Assembly (NCBI RefSeq): GCF_002980575.1
Contig: NZ_PVBS01000004.1
Span: 227,334 to 291,333 of the forward strand
Length of the DNA: 64,000 bases
Source of the DNA: Sphingobacterium gobiense
Lineage (GTDB): Bacteria; Bacteroidota; Bacteroidia; Sphingobacteriales; Sphingobacteriaceae
Reading direction: 5' to 3'
The stretch's first letter is position 1. Every line of letters begins with the position of its first letter. The translations under genes and the position numbers were made by a program. Of this stretch, positions 27,606-35,453 are shown piece after piece. The notes beneath the pieces were generated by a model, which was not told where the DNA came from, made no database searches, and saw only the letters and a list, made by a program, of their open reading frames with translations.

Positions 27606-28643
27606 ATGGAAGGAGCTTTTATTTTAGAAAAATTGATTCTGGTGGTGGTTGTTTTTACGATTTCGTTGGTTATTGCGATGTACTCGACGTTGGCGGAGCG
27701 TAAAATAGCTGGCTTTATGCAGGATCGCTACGGACCTAACCGAGCGGGATTTGGTGGGATTTTGCAGCCGCTCTGCGATGGTGGTAAGTTCTTTTTTAAA
27801 GAAGAAATTATTCCGGCGGGAGCACACAAGCCGTTGTTTATATTGGGCCCCACTTTAGCGATTATTACGGCTTGTATCAGTTCGGCCGTTATTCCTTGGG
27901 GGCAGACGCTAACAATTGGCGGACGCGAAGTGGTCTTGCAGGTGGCTGATATCAACGTAGGCGTACTTTATATTTTTGGTGTTGTAGCCTTGGGTGTATA
28001 TGGTATTATGTTAGGCGGATGGGCATCAAACAATAAGTTCTCGTTAATGGGGGCTATTCGCGCGGCATCGCAGAGTATCAGTTATGAAATCCCGATGGGG
28101 CTTTCTATTATCGCTTTATTAATGGTGACCGGAACGTTATCTATGGGAGAGATCGTTGCCCAACAGTCGGGATTCGTCAACTGGAATATTTGGGTGCAGC
28201 CATTGGGATTTCTGATTTTTATGGTATGTGCTTTTGCGGAATGTAATCGGGTACCATTTGATTTACCAGAGTGCGAAACGGAACTGATCGGAGGATACCA
28301 TACAGAGTATTCTTCGATGAAACTCGGTCTTTATATGTTTTCCGAATATATCAATATGTTTGTGTCTTCCGCGTTAATGGCGGCATTGTACTTTGGCGGA
28401 TATAACTTCCCGTTCATGTACGAGTTAGGCCTATCGCAGAATTGGATCACGATTATTGGTGTATTGGTGTTCTTCCTTAAAATCTTTGGTTTTATCTTTT
28501 TCTTCATGTGGGTGCGTTGGACGTTGCCCCGCTTCCGCTACGATCAATTGATGGGTCTGGGGTGGAAGATATTGATTCCGCTGGCGATAGCAAATATTGT
28601 GTTGACAGCAGTGGTAATCGTGGTGAAGGATACTTATTTTTGA
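27606..28643 (+). CDS. nuoH: NADH-quinone oxidoreductase subunit H
   Basis: 345-residue membrane subunit contacting the quinone chamber. Conserved motifs: AERKIAGFMQDRYGPNRAG near the N-terminus and the acidic cytoplasmic loop AECNRVPFDLPECETELIGG (20 residues) that lines the entry of quinone. Eight or more hydrophobic helices. Confidence 0.97.
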   Translation: MEGAFILEKLILVVVVFTISLVIAMYSTLAERKIAGFMQDRYGPNRAGFGGILQPLCDGGKFFFKEEIIPAGAHKPLFILGPTLAIITACISSAVIPWGQTLTIGGREVVLQVADINVGVLYIFGVVALGVYGIMLGGWASNNKFSLMGAIRAASQSISYEIPMGLSIIALLMVTGTLSMGEIVAQQSGFVNWNIWVQPLGFLIFMVCAFAECNRVPFDLPECETELIGGYHTEYSSMKLGLYMFSEYINMFVSSALMAALYFGGYNFPFMYELGLSQNWITIIGVLVFFLKIFGFIFFFMWVRWTLPRFRYDQLMGLGWKILIPLAIANIVLTAVVIVVKDTYF

Positions 28644-28647
28644 GACT

Positions 28648-29172
28648 ATGCAATCTTTATCAAATAGAAAAAAAGTTATCGAACAGAAACCCATGAATTT
28701 TTGGGAGCGTATGTACCTGCCTGCTATCGCAAAGGGACTAGGTATCACGATACGACATTTTTTCAAGAAAATTCCGACGGTTAAATATCCGGAAGTGCAA
28801 CGACCTTATTCGAAGAATTTCCGAGGGCTGCATTCATTAAAGCGGGATGAAGAGGGGCGTGAGCGTTGTACTGCTTGTGGTCTTTGTGCGCTTTCGTGTC
28901 CGGCGGAAGCGATTACAATGATAGCCGCAGAGCGGACAAAGGAGGAGGAGCATTTGTACCGGGAGGAAAAATATGCTGCAGTATATGAAATTAATATGCT
29001 GCGTTGTATTTTTTGTGGTTTGTGTGAGGAAGCCTGCCCGAAAGAAGCGATTTATCTGGATGGCCCCCATGTGACAGCGGAATATCTAAGAAAGGATTTT
29101 ATCTACGGGAAAGACAAATTGGTCGAGCCTGTATTTGACATTACGAAACTAAACCCGGAAAAAACGAACTAA
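28648..29172 (+). CDS. nuoI: NADH-quinone oxidoreductase subunit I
   Basis: 174-residue 8Fe ferredoxin-like subunit. Two CxxCxxCxxxCP motifs, CTACGLCALSCP and CIFCGLCEEACP, carry clusters N6a and N6b. An ATG at 28693 (MNFWERMYLP) is an equally good start and would drop 15 polar residues; I keep the upstream one, four bases after nuoH, with reserve. Confidence 0.96.
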   Translation: MQSLSNRKKVIEQKPMNFWERMYLPAIAKGLGITIRHFFKKIPTVKYPEVQRPYSKNFRGLHSLKRDEEGRERCTACGLCALSCPAEAITMIAAERTKEEEHLYREEKYAAVYEINMLRCIFCGLCEEACPKEAIYLDGPHVTAEYLRKDFIYGKDKLVEPVFDITKLNPEKTN

Positions 29173-29173
29173 C

Positions 29174-29680
29174 ATGTCCTTATTTTATTTTGTCGCTTTT
29201 GTCGCTATTTTTTTCGCATTGATGACAATCTTTACTAAAAATCCTGTACACAGTGTGTTGTATCTGGTGGTTACGTTTTTTACGCTGACTGTTCATTATA
29301 TTTTATTGAACGCGCAATTTCTAGCTGTAGTCAACTTTATCGTATATATGGGTGCCATTATGGTGCTCTTTCTATTTGTCCTCATGCTGCTGAATCTCAA
29401 CGGGAATACGGAACCCATGAAGTCTAACTTGGTGAAGGTTATGGGTGTCGTTGCAGGGATGTGTTTGTTTGCAACCCTTCTAGGTGCTTTTCGTGTAATT
29501 GAGCCATCGAATGAGGTCGTAACTGGCAATACGAATATTGGACTTGTAGAACACTTGGGAGATGTGTTGTTTAATGAGTTTTTGCTGCCTTTTGAGATTT
29601 CGGCAATTTTATTGTTGATAGCGATGATCGGAGCGGTATTATTGGCTAAAAGGGAAGTTAAAGAGATTAAAAAAGCATAA
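29174..29680 (+). CDS. nuoJ: NADH-quinone oxidoreductase subunit J
   Basis: 168-residue five-helix membrane subunit; the flexible helix-3 motif VNFIVYMGAIMVLFLFV with the pi-bulge Tyr/Gly region is well conserved. Its stop shares one base with the nuoK start. Confidence 0.95.
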   Translation: MSLFYFVAFVAIFFALMTIFTKNPVHSVLYLVVTFFTLTVHYILLNAQFLAVVNFIVYMGAIMVLFLFVLMLLNLNGNTEPMKSNLVKVMGVVAGMCLFATLLGAFRVIEPSNEVVTGNTNIGLVEHLGDVLFNEFLLPFEISAILLLIAMIGAVLLAKREVKEIKKA

Positions 29681-30009
29681 TGGAGAATATAGTAACGCAG
29701 ATTCAAGGTGTTCCACTTAACCATTACATCATTTTTTGTAGTATTATTTTCGCCATCGGTGTTATGGGGGTGCTTATCCGGCGGAATGTAATCATTATCA
29801 TGATGTCCATTGAGTTGATGTTGAATGCTGTCAATTTATTGTTGGCCGCTTTTTCGGCCTATCGGGGAGATCCGACAGGACAGGTGTTCGTTTTTTTTAT
29901 CATGGCATTGGCGGCAGCAGAGGTAGCTGTTGGTCTTGCAATTATCATCATGGTATACCGAAACACCAAATCGGTGGATATCGAATCATTAAGCAAATTG
30001 CGTTGGTAA
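29680..30009 (+). CDS. nuoK: NADH-quinone oxidoreductase subunit K
   Basis: 109-residue three-helix subunit. Membrane glutamates used for proton transfer are present in MSIELMLNAVNLLL and AAAEVAVGLAI. Start codon overlaps the nuoJ stop by one base. Confidence 0.96.
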   Translation: MENIVTQIQGVPLNHYIIFCSIIFAIGVMGVLIRRNVIIIMMSIELMLNAVNLLLAAFSAYRGDPTGQVFVFFIMALAAAEVAVGLAIIIMVYRNTKSVDIESLSKLRW

Positions 30010-30040
30010 TTGAATAGGAGAATTTTTAGTAACAAATTAT

Positions 30041-31960
30041 ATGTCTGAATTAATCTGGCTGATCCCATTGATACCTTTTATAGGTTTTGTAATAAACGGC
30101 TTAATGGGAAATCGTATGCCGAAAGCGGTTACGGCTATTGTAGGCTGTGGGGTGGTGCTCGCTTCTTTTGTATTAAGCTTGTTGGTTTACTTTGAGATCG
30201 CAGCTGCGCGCGCGACTGGTGCCTCGGGAGAAATATATGTCCATCTCTTCGACTGGTTTACAGTCGGTAAGCTGCAGGTAGCGCTTTCTTTTTTAGCGGA
30301 TCCGCTGAGTGCTATTATGCTTTTGATTATTACTGGTGTCGGCTTTTTGATTCACTTGTATTCGTGTAGCTATATGGCTGGTGATGCAGGATTTGGAAAA
30401 TACTTTGCTTACCTTAACCTATTCATTTTCTTCATGACCATCCTTGTGTTAGGTTCCAATTATCTGGTGATGTTTATTGGATGGGAAGGCGTTGGGCTTT
30501 GCTCTTATTTGTTGATCGGATTTTGGTTCAAAAATGTTTCTTACGCTTCGGCAGCGAAGAAGGCATTTGTGATGAATCGTATCGGCGATTTGGGCTTTCT
30601 TATCGCCCTATTTTTTATCTTAGAGACTTTCGGTAGTTTGGAATACGGAACTGTATTTGCCGCTGCTGCAGGTATGCCGATGGGTGATTCTATACTACTC
30701 GTGATTACGTTATTATTATTTGTTGCGGCGACAGGTAAATCAGCGCAGATTCCTTTGTTTACCTGGCTACCCGATGCGATGGCGGGACCAACGCCGGTAT
30801 CTGCCTTAATTCACGCAGCCACTATGGTAACAGCTGGTATCTATATGGTCGTCCGTTCAAACATCTTGTTTACGCTTTCTCCGGTAACAATGGAGGTAAT
30901 GGCGATTGTCGGATTGGCGACGGCGTTGTTGGCGGCGTTTATTGCGATTACACAAACTGATATTAAAAAGGTATTGGCATATTCTACGGTATCTCAGTTG
31001 GGATACATGTTTCTAGGCCTCGGGGTAGGTGCGTTCACCGGGGCTTTTTTTCATGTCTTGACACATGCATTTTTTAAAGCTTTACTGTTTCTTGGAGCGG
31101 GGTCGGTAATTCACGCGATGCACAATGAACAGGATATGCGTTTGATGGGTGGTTTAAGAAAGGCGTTGCCCATCACATTTATAACGATGTTAATCGGAAC
31201 GATTGCTATTAGCGGTATCCCACCCTTTGCTGGTTTCTTTTCTAAAGATGAGATATTAGCACATTCATTTCAGCATCAGCCCGTTTTGTGGGCAATCGGC
31301 TTTTTGACCGCCCTATGCACCGCATTTTATATGTTCCGTCTATTGTATTTGACATTTTTTGGGAAGTTTCGAGGGACAGAAACGCAGAAACAACATTTGC
31401 ACGAGTCGCCTTGGCAAATGACGGTGCCGTTGATTGTCTTGGCGGTGTTGTCTGTAATTGGTGGTTTTATCAACATTCCAGAAGCTTTGGGCGGACATCA
31501 TAACTTGGCGATCTTCCTGGCTCCGATTTTTGAAGCGGGTAGTGAACATGCTGAAGTATTGTCGTTAAGTCATAGTACGGAATACCTGTTGATGGGTATT
31601 TCCGCCGGGGGTGCCTTGATTATGGCTTTTATTGCTTACAGCCGATATGTAAGAAAAGAAGCCCTTCCGGTAGCAGATACACAATCATCAAAAGGATTAC
31701 ATAAATTATCCTTTCGCAAACTATATGTGGATGAATTTTATAATGCCCTTGTTGTACAGCCGTTAAACAGATTATCAGTTAGCCTTTATAAATATGTGGA
31801 CCGTTTGGGCATTGATGGATTCGTGAATGGGGTGGGCAACTTCTTTATCGGAACTGGGAAAGGTATAAGGCAATTGCAAAGCGGTCATGTAGGGTTTTAT
31901 ATCATGATGATGGTGATTAGTGTGATTGCTATTTTGCTTTACGCTGTATTTAGTATGTAA
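30041..31960 (+). CDS. nuoL: NADH-quinone oxidoreductase subunit L
   Basis: 639-residue antiporter-like proton pump subunit with about 16 helices. Signature WLPDAMAGPTPVSALIHAAT and the lysine-bearing helix following it are intact; the C-terminal extension forms the lateral amphipathic helix bracing the membrane arm. Confidence 0.97.
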   Translation: MSELIWLIPLIPFIGFVINGLMGNRMPKAVTAIVGCGVVLASFVLSLLVYFEIAAARATGASGEIYVHLFDWFTVGKLQVALSFLADPLSAIMLLIITGVGFLIHLYSCSYMAGDAGFGKYFAYLNLFIFFMTILVLGSNYLVMFIGWEGVGLCSYLLIGFWFKNVSYASAAKKAFVMNRIGDLGFLIALFFILETFGSLEYGTVFAAAAGMPMGDSILLVITLLLFVAATGKSAQIPLFTWLPDAMAGPTPVSALIHAATMVTAGIYMVVRSNILFTLSPVTMEVMAIVGLATALLAAFIAITQTDIKKVLAYSTVSQLGYMFLGLGVGAFTGAFFHVLTHAFFKALLFLGAGSVIHAMHNEQDMRLMGGLRKALPITFITMLIGTIAISGIPPFAGFFSKDEILAHSFQHQPVLWAIGFLTALCTAFYMFRLLYLTFFGKFRGTETQKQHLHESPWQMTVPLIVLAVLSVIGGFINIPEALGGHHNLAIFLAPIFEAGSEHAEVLSLSHSTEYLLMGISAGGALIMAFIAYSRYVRKEALPVADTQSSKGLHKLSFRKLYVDEFYNALVVQPLNRLSVSLYKYVDRLGIDGFVNGVGNFFIGTGKGIRQLQSGHVGFYIMMMVISVIAILLYAVFSM

Positions 31961-31976
31961 TTTTGACAATTAAACA

Positions 31977-33422
31977 ATGAGTAACCTATTTATATTACTA
32001 TTAGTACCTATTATTTCAGCACTAGTATTATGTTTCGTAAAAGACATGATACGGGCAAAATGGATAGCACTGATTGCTTCACTGCTTGAATTGGGGCTTT
32101 CTATCCCGTTTTTATGTGGATTTATACCGGATGCGAGCATACAATTCGAACAGCGTTGGACGTGGGTCGAATCCTTAGGAATTCAGTTTCATATTGGCTT
32201 AGATGGTATCAGCCTCCCCATGTTGTTGTTGACAAATGGGTTGATTCCGCTCATTGTGTTGTCTTCCTTTCGTAAAGCGCATAAAGGTAATTTCTTTGCG
32301 TTAATCTCTTTTATGCAAGCGGGATTATTGCTTGTATTTATAGCGTTAGATGCTTTTACGTTCTATGTTGGATGGGAGGTAGCTTTAATTCCTGTTTATT
32401 TTATCTGTGCGTTGTGGGGCGATGGCGACCGTATTCGTATTAACCTTAAGTTTTTTATTTATACGTTTTTTGGAAGCTTGTTGATGTTGGTGGCGCTTAT
32501 TTTCCTGTACAACCAGAGTGCTACGCCAAGCTTTGAATGGAGTGCATTCGTAGCATTGGACTTACCCGAGTCTACGCAACGTTGGGTATTTTGGGCATTT
32601 TTCTTAGCGTTTGCTATAAAGATACCGATCTTCCCATTCCATACTTGGCAGCCAGATACCTATACACATGCGCCTGCAGCTGGAACGATGCTGTTGGCCG
32701 GTATCATGCTTAAGATGGGCGTGTATGGGCTGATCCGTTGGTTATTGCCGGTTGCTCCACTTGGTGCGTTGGCTTATAGTCAGGTTATCATAGTGCTGTG
32801 CGTGATTGGTATTGTGTATGCCTCTATCATTGCTTTTAAGCAACAAGATGCTAAACGTTTGATTGCGTATTCTTCTATTGCGCACGTCGGCCTTATTTCC
32901 GCAGGTGTGTTTTCGTGGAACTTGGAAGGGCTGCAGGGGGCAATCATCCAGATGGTGAACCATGGTTTGAATGTGGTGGGGTTGTTTTTTATTATTGATA
33001 TATTACAGGAGAGGACAGGAACGCGCACGCTCGCGGAGTGGGGAGGAGTAGCGAGCAAAGCTCCTCGTTTAGCGGCCGTATTTCTCTTAATTTTGATGGG
33101 TGCAGTAGGACTGCCTTTGACTAACGGATTTATCGGCGAATTTTTGCTGTTAAAAGGTGTGTTTGATTACGGCGTATGGTATGCTGTGTTCGGTGGACTA
33201 ACTTTGATTTTAGGAGCTGTATATATGTTGCGTCTGTATCAGAAATCGATGTTGGGCGCCTTACCCGAACGATATATAAAGGTGGTAGATATTAAAGGGT
33301 ATGAGTTATTAGTATTGGTAATTATTGCGTTTTTTACTCTATTTTTAGGGGTATGGCCGAAAGCGATTTTACAGCTTTCAGAAGCGGCGGTAGCCAATTT
33401 GTTGAATCAGGTTAAATTTTAA
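31977..33422 (+). CDS. nuoM: NADH-quinone oxidoreductase subunit M
   Basis: 481-residue antiporter-like proton pump subunit. FPFHTWQPDTYTHAPAAGT and the key Glu in FYVGWEVALIPVYF mark it as NuoM. Fourteen hydrophobic helices, normal length. Confidence 0.97.
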   Translation: MSNLFILLLVPIISALVLCFVKDMIRAKWIALIASLLELGLSIPFLCGFIPDASIQFEQRWTWVESLGIQFHIGLDGISLPMLLLTNGLIPLIVLSSFRKAHKGNFFALISFMQAGLLLVFIALDAFTFYVGWEVALIPVYFICALWGDGDRIRINLKFFIYTFFGSLLMLVALIFLYNQSATPSFEWSAFVALDLPESTQRWVFWAFFLAFAIKIPIFPFHTWQPDTYTHAPAAGTMLLAGIMLKMGVYGLIRWLLPVAPLGALAYSQVIIVLCVIGIVYASIIAFKQQDAKRLIAYSSIAHVGLISAGVFSWNLEGLQGAIIQMVNHGLNVVGLFFIIDILQERTGTRTLAEWGGVASKAPRLAAVFLLILMGAVGLPLTNGFIGEFLLLKGVFDYGVWYAVFGGLTLILGAVYMLRLYQKSMLGALPERYIKVVDIKGYELLVLVIIAFFTLFLGVWPKAILQLSEAAVANLLNQVKF

Positions 33423-33441
33423 TTAGCGATTGTAGAATATT

Positions 33442-34824
33442 ATGGGGGCAATTATTACATTGTGTATTTTGGGAATAGTGGTGTTGTATCTAGGTTTGTT
33501 CAAAGCGAAGAATGCACTCATTCCTGTAACCTTGCTGGGATTGGTCGCAACGCTAGGTTTCCTGGTAGCGGGATGGAACAGCGAAGCGCTGCCGCAATTT
33601 CACGGGATGATGATTTTTGATCGTTTAGCTTCGTCTTTTTCTATTTTATGCGTGGTGATTACCGGTTTTGTCATTTTGCTTTCTAAAGAATATTTTAAGA
33701 ACATCAGCAAGTATCTTTCCGAATACTTTTGTTTGATTATATTTTCGTTGACGGGGGCACTGCTGGTCAATGCCTATCACAATTTTGCGATGCTCTTCAT
33801 CGGAATTGAGGTGATGTCCGTCGCTTTGTATATCCTTGTGGGAATTCGGAAAACTGATCTTGCCTCTAATGAGGCGGCGCTCAAGTATTTTTTGATGGGC
33901 GCGTTTTCTACTGGATTTCTTCTTTTTGGGATCACACTCTTGTATGGCGCTTCCGGCACATTTGACCTAACGGAATTACAAGCCTATGTACAAACATCTT
34001 CCGAGATTTCACCATTATTTTATGGTGGGGTGTTGCTGTTGCTTTGCGGTTTATGCTTTAAAGTGGGGGCGGCCCCCTTTCACTTCTGGACGCCGGATGT
34101 ATATGACGGAGCACCGATATTGATCACCAGTTTTATGAGTACCGTCGTAAAGGTCGCTTCTTTTGTTGGGTTCTTACGGCTTTTTAGCACGGTGTTGATC
34201 CCACTGCACGACTTTTGGACGCCGGTCTTATTGGTGATTGTCATTATCACGCTCTTCGTGGGGAACATCACGGCACTGCTACAGTCTAGCTTTAAGCGAA
34301 TGATGGCCTATTCGAGTATTTCGCATGCAGGCTATATGCTATTTGCTATCATCGTTATCGGAACGACTTCCGCATCGGGAATGTTGGTTTACGCAACGGC
34401 CTATTCGTTAGCTTCAGTGATTGCTTTTGGTGTGCTAATTCTGGTGAAACGTAGTACAGGTTCGGAGGACTTCGAGTCGTTCAATGGATTAGCGAAAAAG
34501 CAGCCGATGTTGGCCTTGATCTTGACATTAGCAATGCTTTCCCTCGCGGGTATTCCGCTGACAGCAGGTTTTATGGGGAAGTTTATGATGTTTAATAATG
34601 TGATGGGGACATATAACATCACTTTACTGATCCTAGCTGTTATTAACGCCGCAATTGGTGTGTATTACTATTTGCATGTGGTGGTCAATATGTATTTCCG
34701 TAAACCAGAGGAGGAAGTAACAGCGCAACATGTACCGACGAGCTACAAGGTAGTGTTGGTTGCTGCGGCTGTATTGACGCTGATTATCGGGGTTTATCCG
34801 GATAGTATTTTACGATTTCTATAA
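33442..34824 (+). CDS. nuoN: NADH-quinone oxidoreductase subunit N
   Basis: 460-residue antiporter-like proton pump subunit, last gene of the operon. FHFWTPDVYDGAPILITSF and FIGIEVMSVALYILVG are the family motifs. No obvious intrinsic terminator follows before the next promoter at 34894. Confidence 0.97.
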   Translation: MGAIITLCILGIVVLYLGLFKAKNALIPVTLLGLVATLGFLVAGWNSEALPQFHGMMIFDRLASSFSILCVVITGFVILLSKEYFKNISKYLSEYFCLIIFSLTGALLVNAYHNFAMLFIGIEVMSVALYILVGIRKTDLASNEAALKYFLMGAFSTGFLLFGITLLYGASGTFDLTELQAYVQTSSEISPLFYGGVLLLLCGLCFKVGAAPFHFWTPDVYDGAPILITSFMSTVVKVASFVGFLRLFSTVLIPLHDFWTPVLLVIVIITLFVGNITALLQSSFKRMMAYSSISHAGYMLFAIIVIGTTSASGMLVYATAYSLASVIAFGVLILVKRSTGSEDFESFNGLAKKQPMLALILTLAMLSLAGIPLTAGFMGKFMMFNNVMGTYNITLLILAVINAAIGVYYYLHVVVNMYFRKPEEEVTAQHVPTSYKVVLVAAAVLTLIIGVYPDSILRFL

Positions 34825-34893
34825 TTCTTAATCGCCAAACCAACGCTGGTGTTATATGTAGTGTTCGAATACGACGGTTTGTACATTTATTTT

Positions 34894-34924
34894 TTTGTAT
34901 AAAACAAAAAGTCTACTATCTTTG
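34894..34924 (+). promoter_or_regulatory. strong Bacteroidota promoter of the structured leader
   Basis: TTTG at 34894-34897 and TATCTTTG at 34917-34924, 19 bases apart: exact match to the TTTG-N19-TAnnTTTG consensus of Bacteroidota primary sigma factor. Predicted start is near 34929-34931, exactly where the leader's closing helix begins. Confidence 0.8.
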
Positions 34925-34927
34925 TAG

Positions 34928-35073
34928 TGTATTCAGAATTGCACTACTGTGCAATGCCAACCGAGTGTAGTCACCACGGTGGAAAGATAATACGGGCATC
35001 GTCCAAAACAAACGTCGTCTTCCCGATTTTCTGAATACAATTTATGGTTAAACATTTTAATTCTAAATTGTAT
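34928..35073 (+). promoter_or_regulatory. riboswitch-like structured leader with alternative helices
   Basis: Leader of the 104-residue gene, not matched by eye to a known class. P1: 34928-34938 pairs perfectly (11 bp) with 35029-35039 and encloses about 90 bases. Inside: hairpin TTGCAC-TACT-GTGCAA (34939-34954), and ATGCC (34954-34958)/GGCAT (34995-34999) enclosing an ACCG/CGGT plus GTG/CAC hairpin (34960-34980). A second long helix pairs 35035-35044 with 35064-35073 (10 bp, perfect) and swallows the first two bases of the ATG at 35072. It shares 35035-35039 with P1, so the two helices exclude each other, the layout of a translational switch. Function and ligand are unknown. Confidence 0.6.
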
Positions 35074-35386
35074 GGGCACAAGAAACGAACTTTACAACCA
35101 CCTTATCAAACGATTTCAAGACTACAGCGCTGAAGAATTGGTGCAACTTAATAACGAGCTGGTATCCGGAAAATGGGGGACAAACCGAGGGACTTTTCGT
35201 ACGGCAGTCTTAAATGCGCTGTCCAAGAAGGGAGTTGATCTATCTGCTATTGTCTATCGTTGTGATGGCTTTACGACGATACAGATTGTTCCTGTGGCAC
35301 TGGCAGAAAACAATGTGCTCATTCCGCTAGTGGAGAAAGGCCGAATCGAGCCATATAAAGGCGAATGCGGCGGGGTCAAGGTATGA
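35072..35386 (+). CDS. unrecognised 104-residue protein under a structured leader
   Basis: No family recognised. 104 residues, soluble, no signal peptide or membrane helix. The N-terminal half is helical (RNELYNHLIKRFQDYSAEEL) with basic patches (GKWGTNRGTFRTAVLNALSKK), the C-terminal half looks beta-rich (TIQIVPVALAENNVLIPLVEKG) and ends GECGGVKV. It has its own consensus promoter and a leader that can hide the start codon, which argues strongly that it is expressed and regulated. It is monocistronic or read with the following gene, whose candidate promoter starts 40 bases later. Confidence 0.7.
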   Translation: MGTRNELYNHLIKRFQDYSAEELVQLNNELVSGKWGTNRGTFRTAVLNALSKKGVDLSAIVYRCDGFTTIQIVPVALAENNVLIPLVEKGRIEPYKGECGGVKV

Positions 35387-35426
35387 TAAAAAAATCAATT
35401 TCATTTTAATCTTATTGTACAAATTG

Positions 35427-35434
35427 TATCTTTA
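35427..35434 (+). promoter_or_regulatory. candidate -7 box of the DUF5686 gene
   Basis: TATCTTTA (seven of eight to TAnnTTTG) lies 19 bases before the ATG at 35454. It overlaps the region of an alternative TTG start at 35415 and so supports the ATG as the true start. Confidence 0.4.
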
Positions 35435-35453
35435 TGGCAGTGCCATTTTGAAT

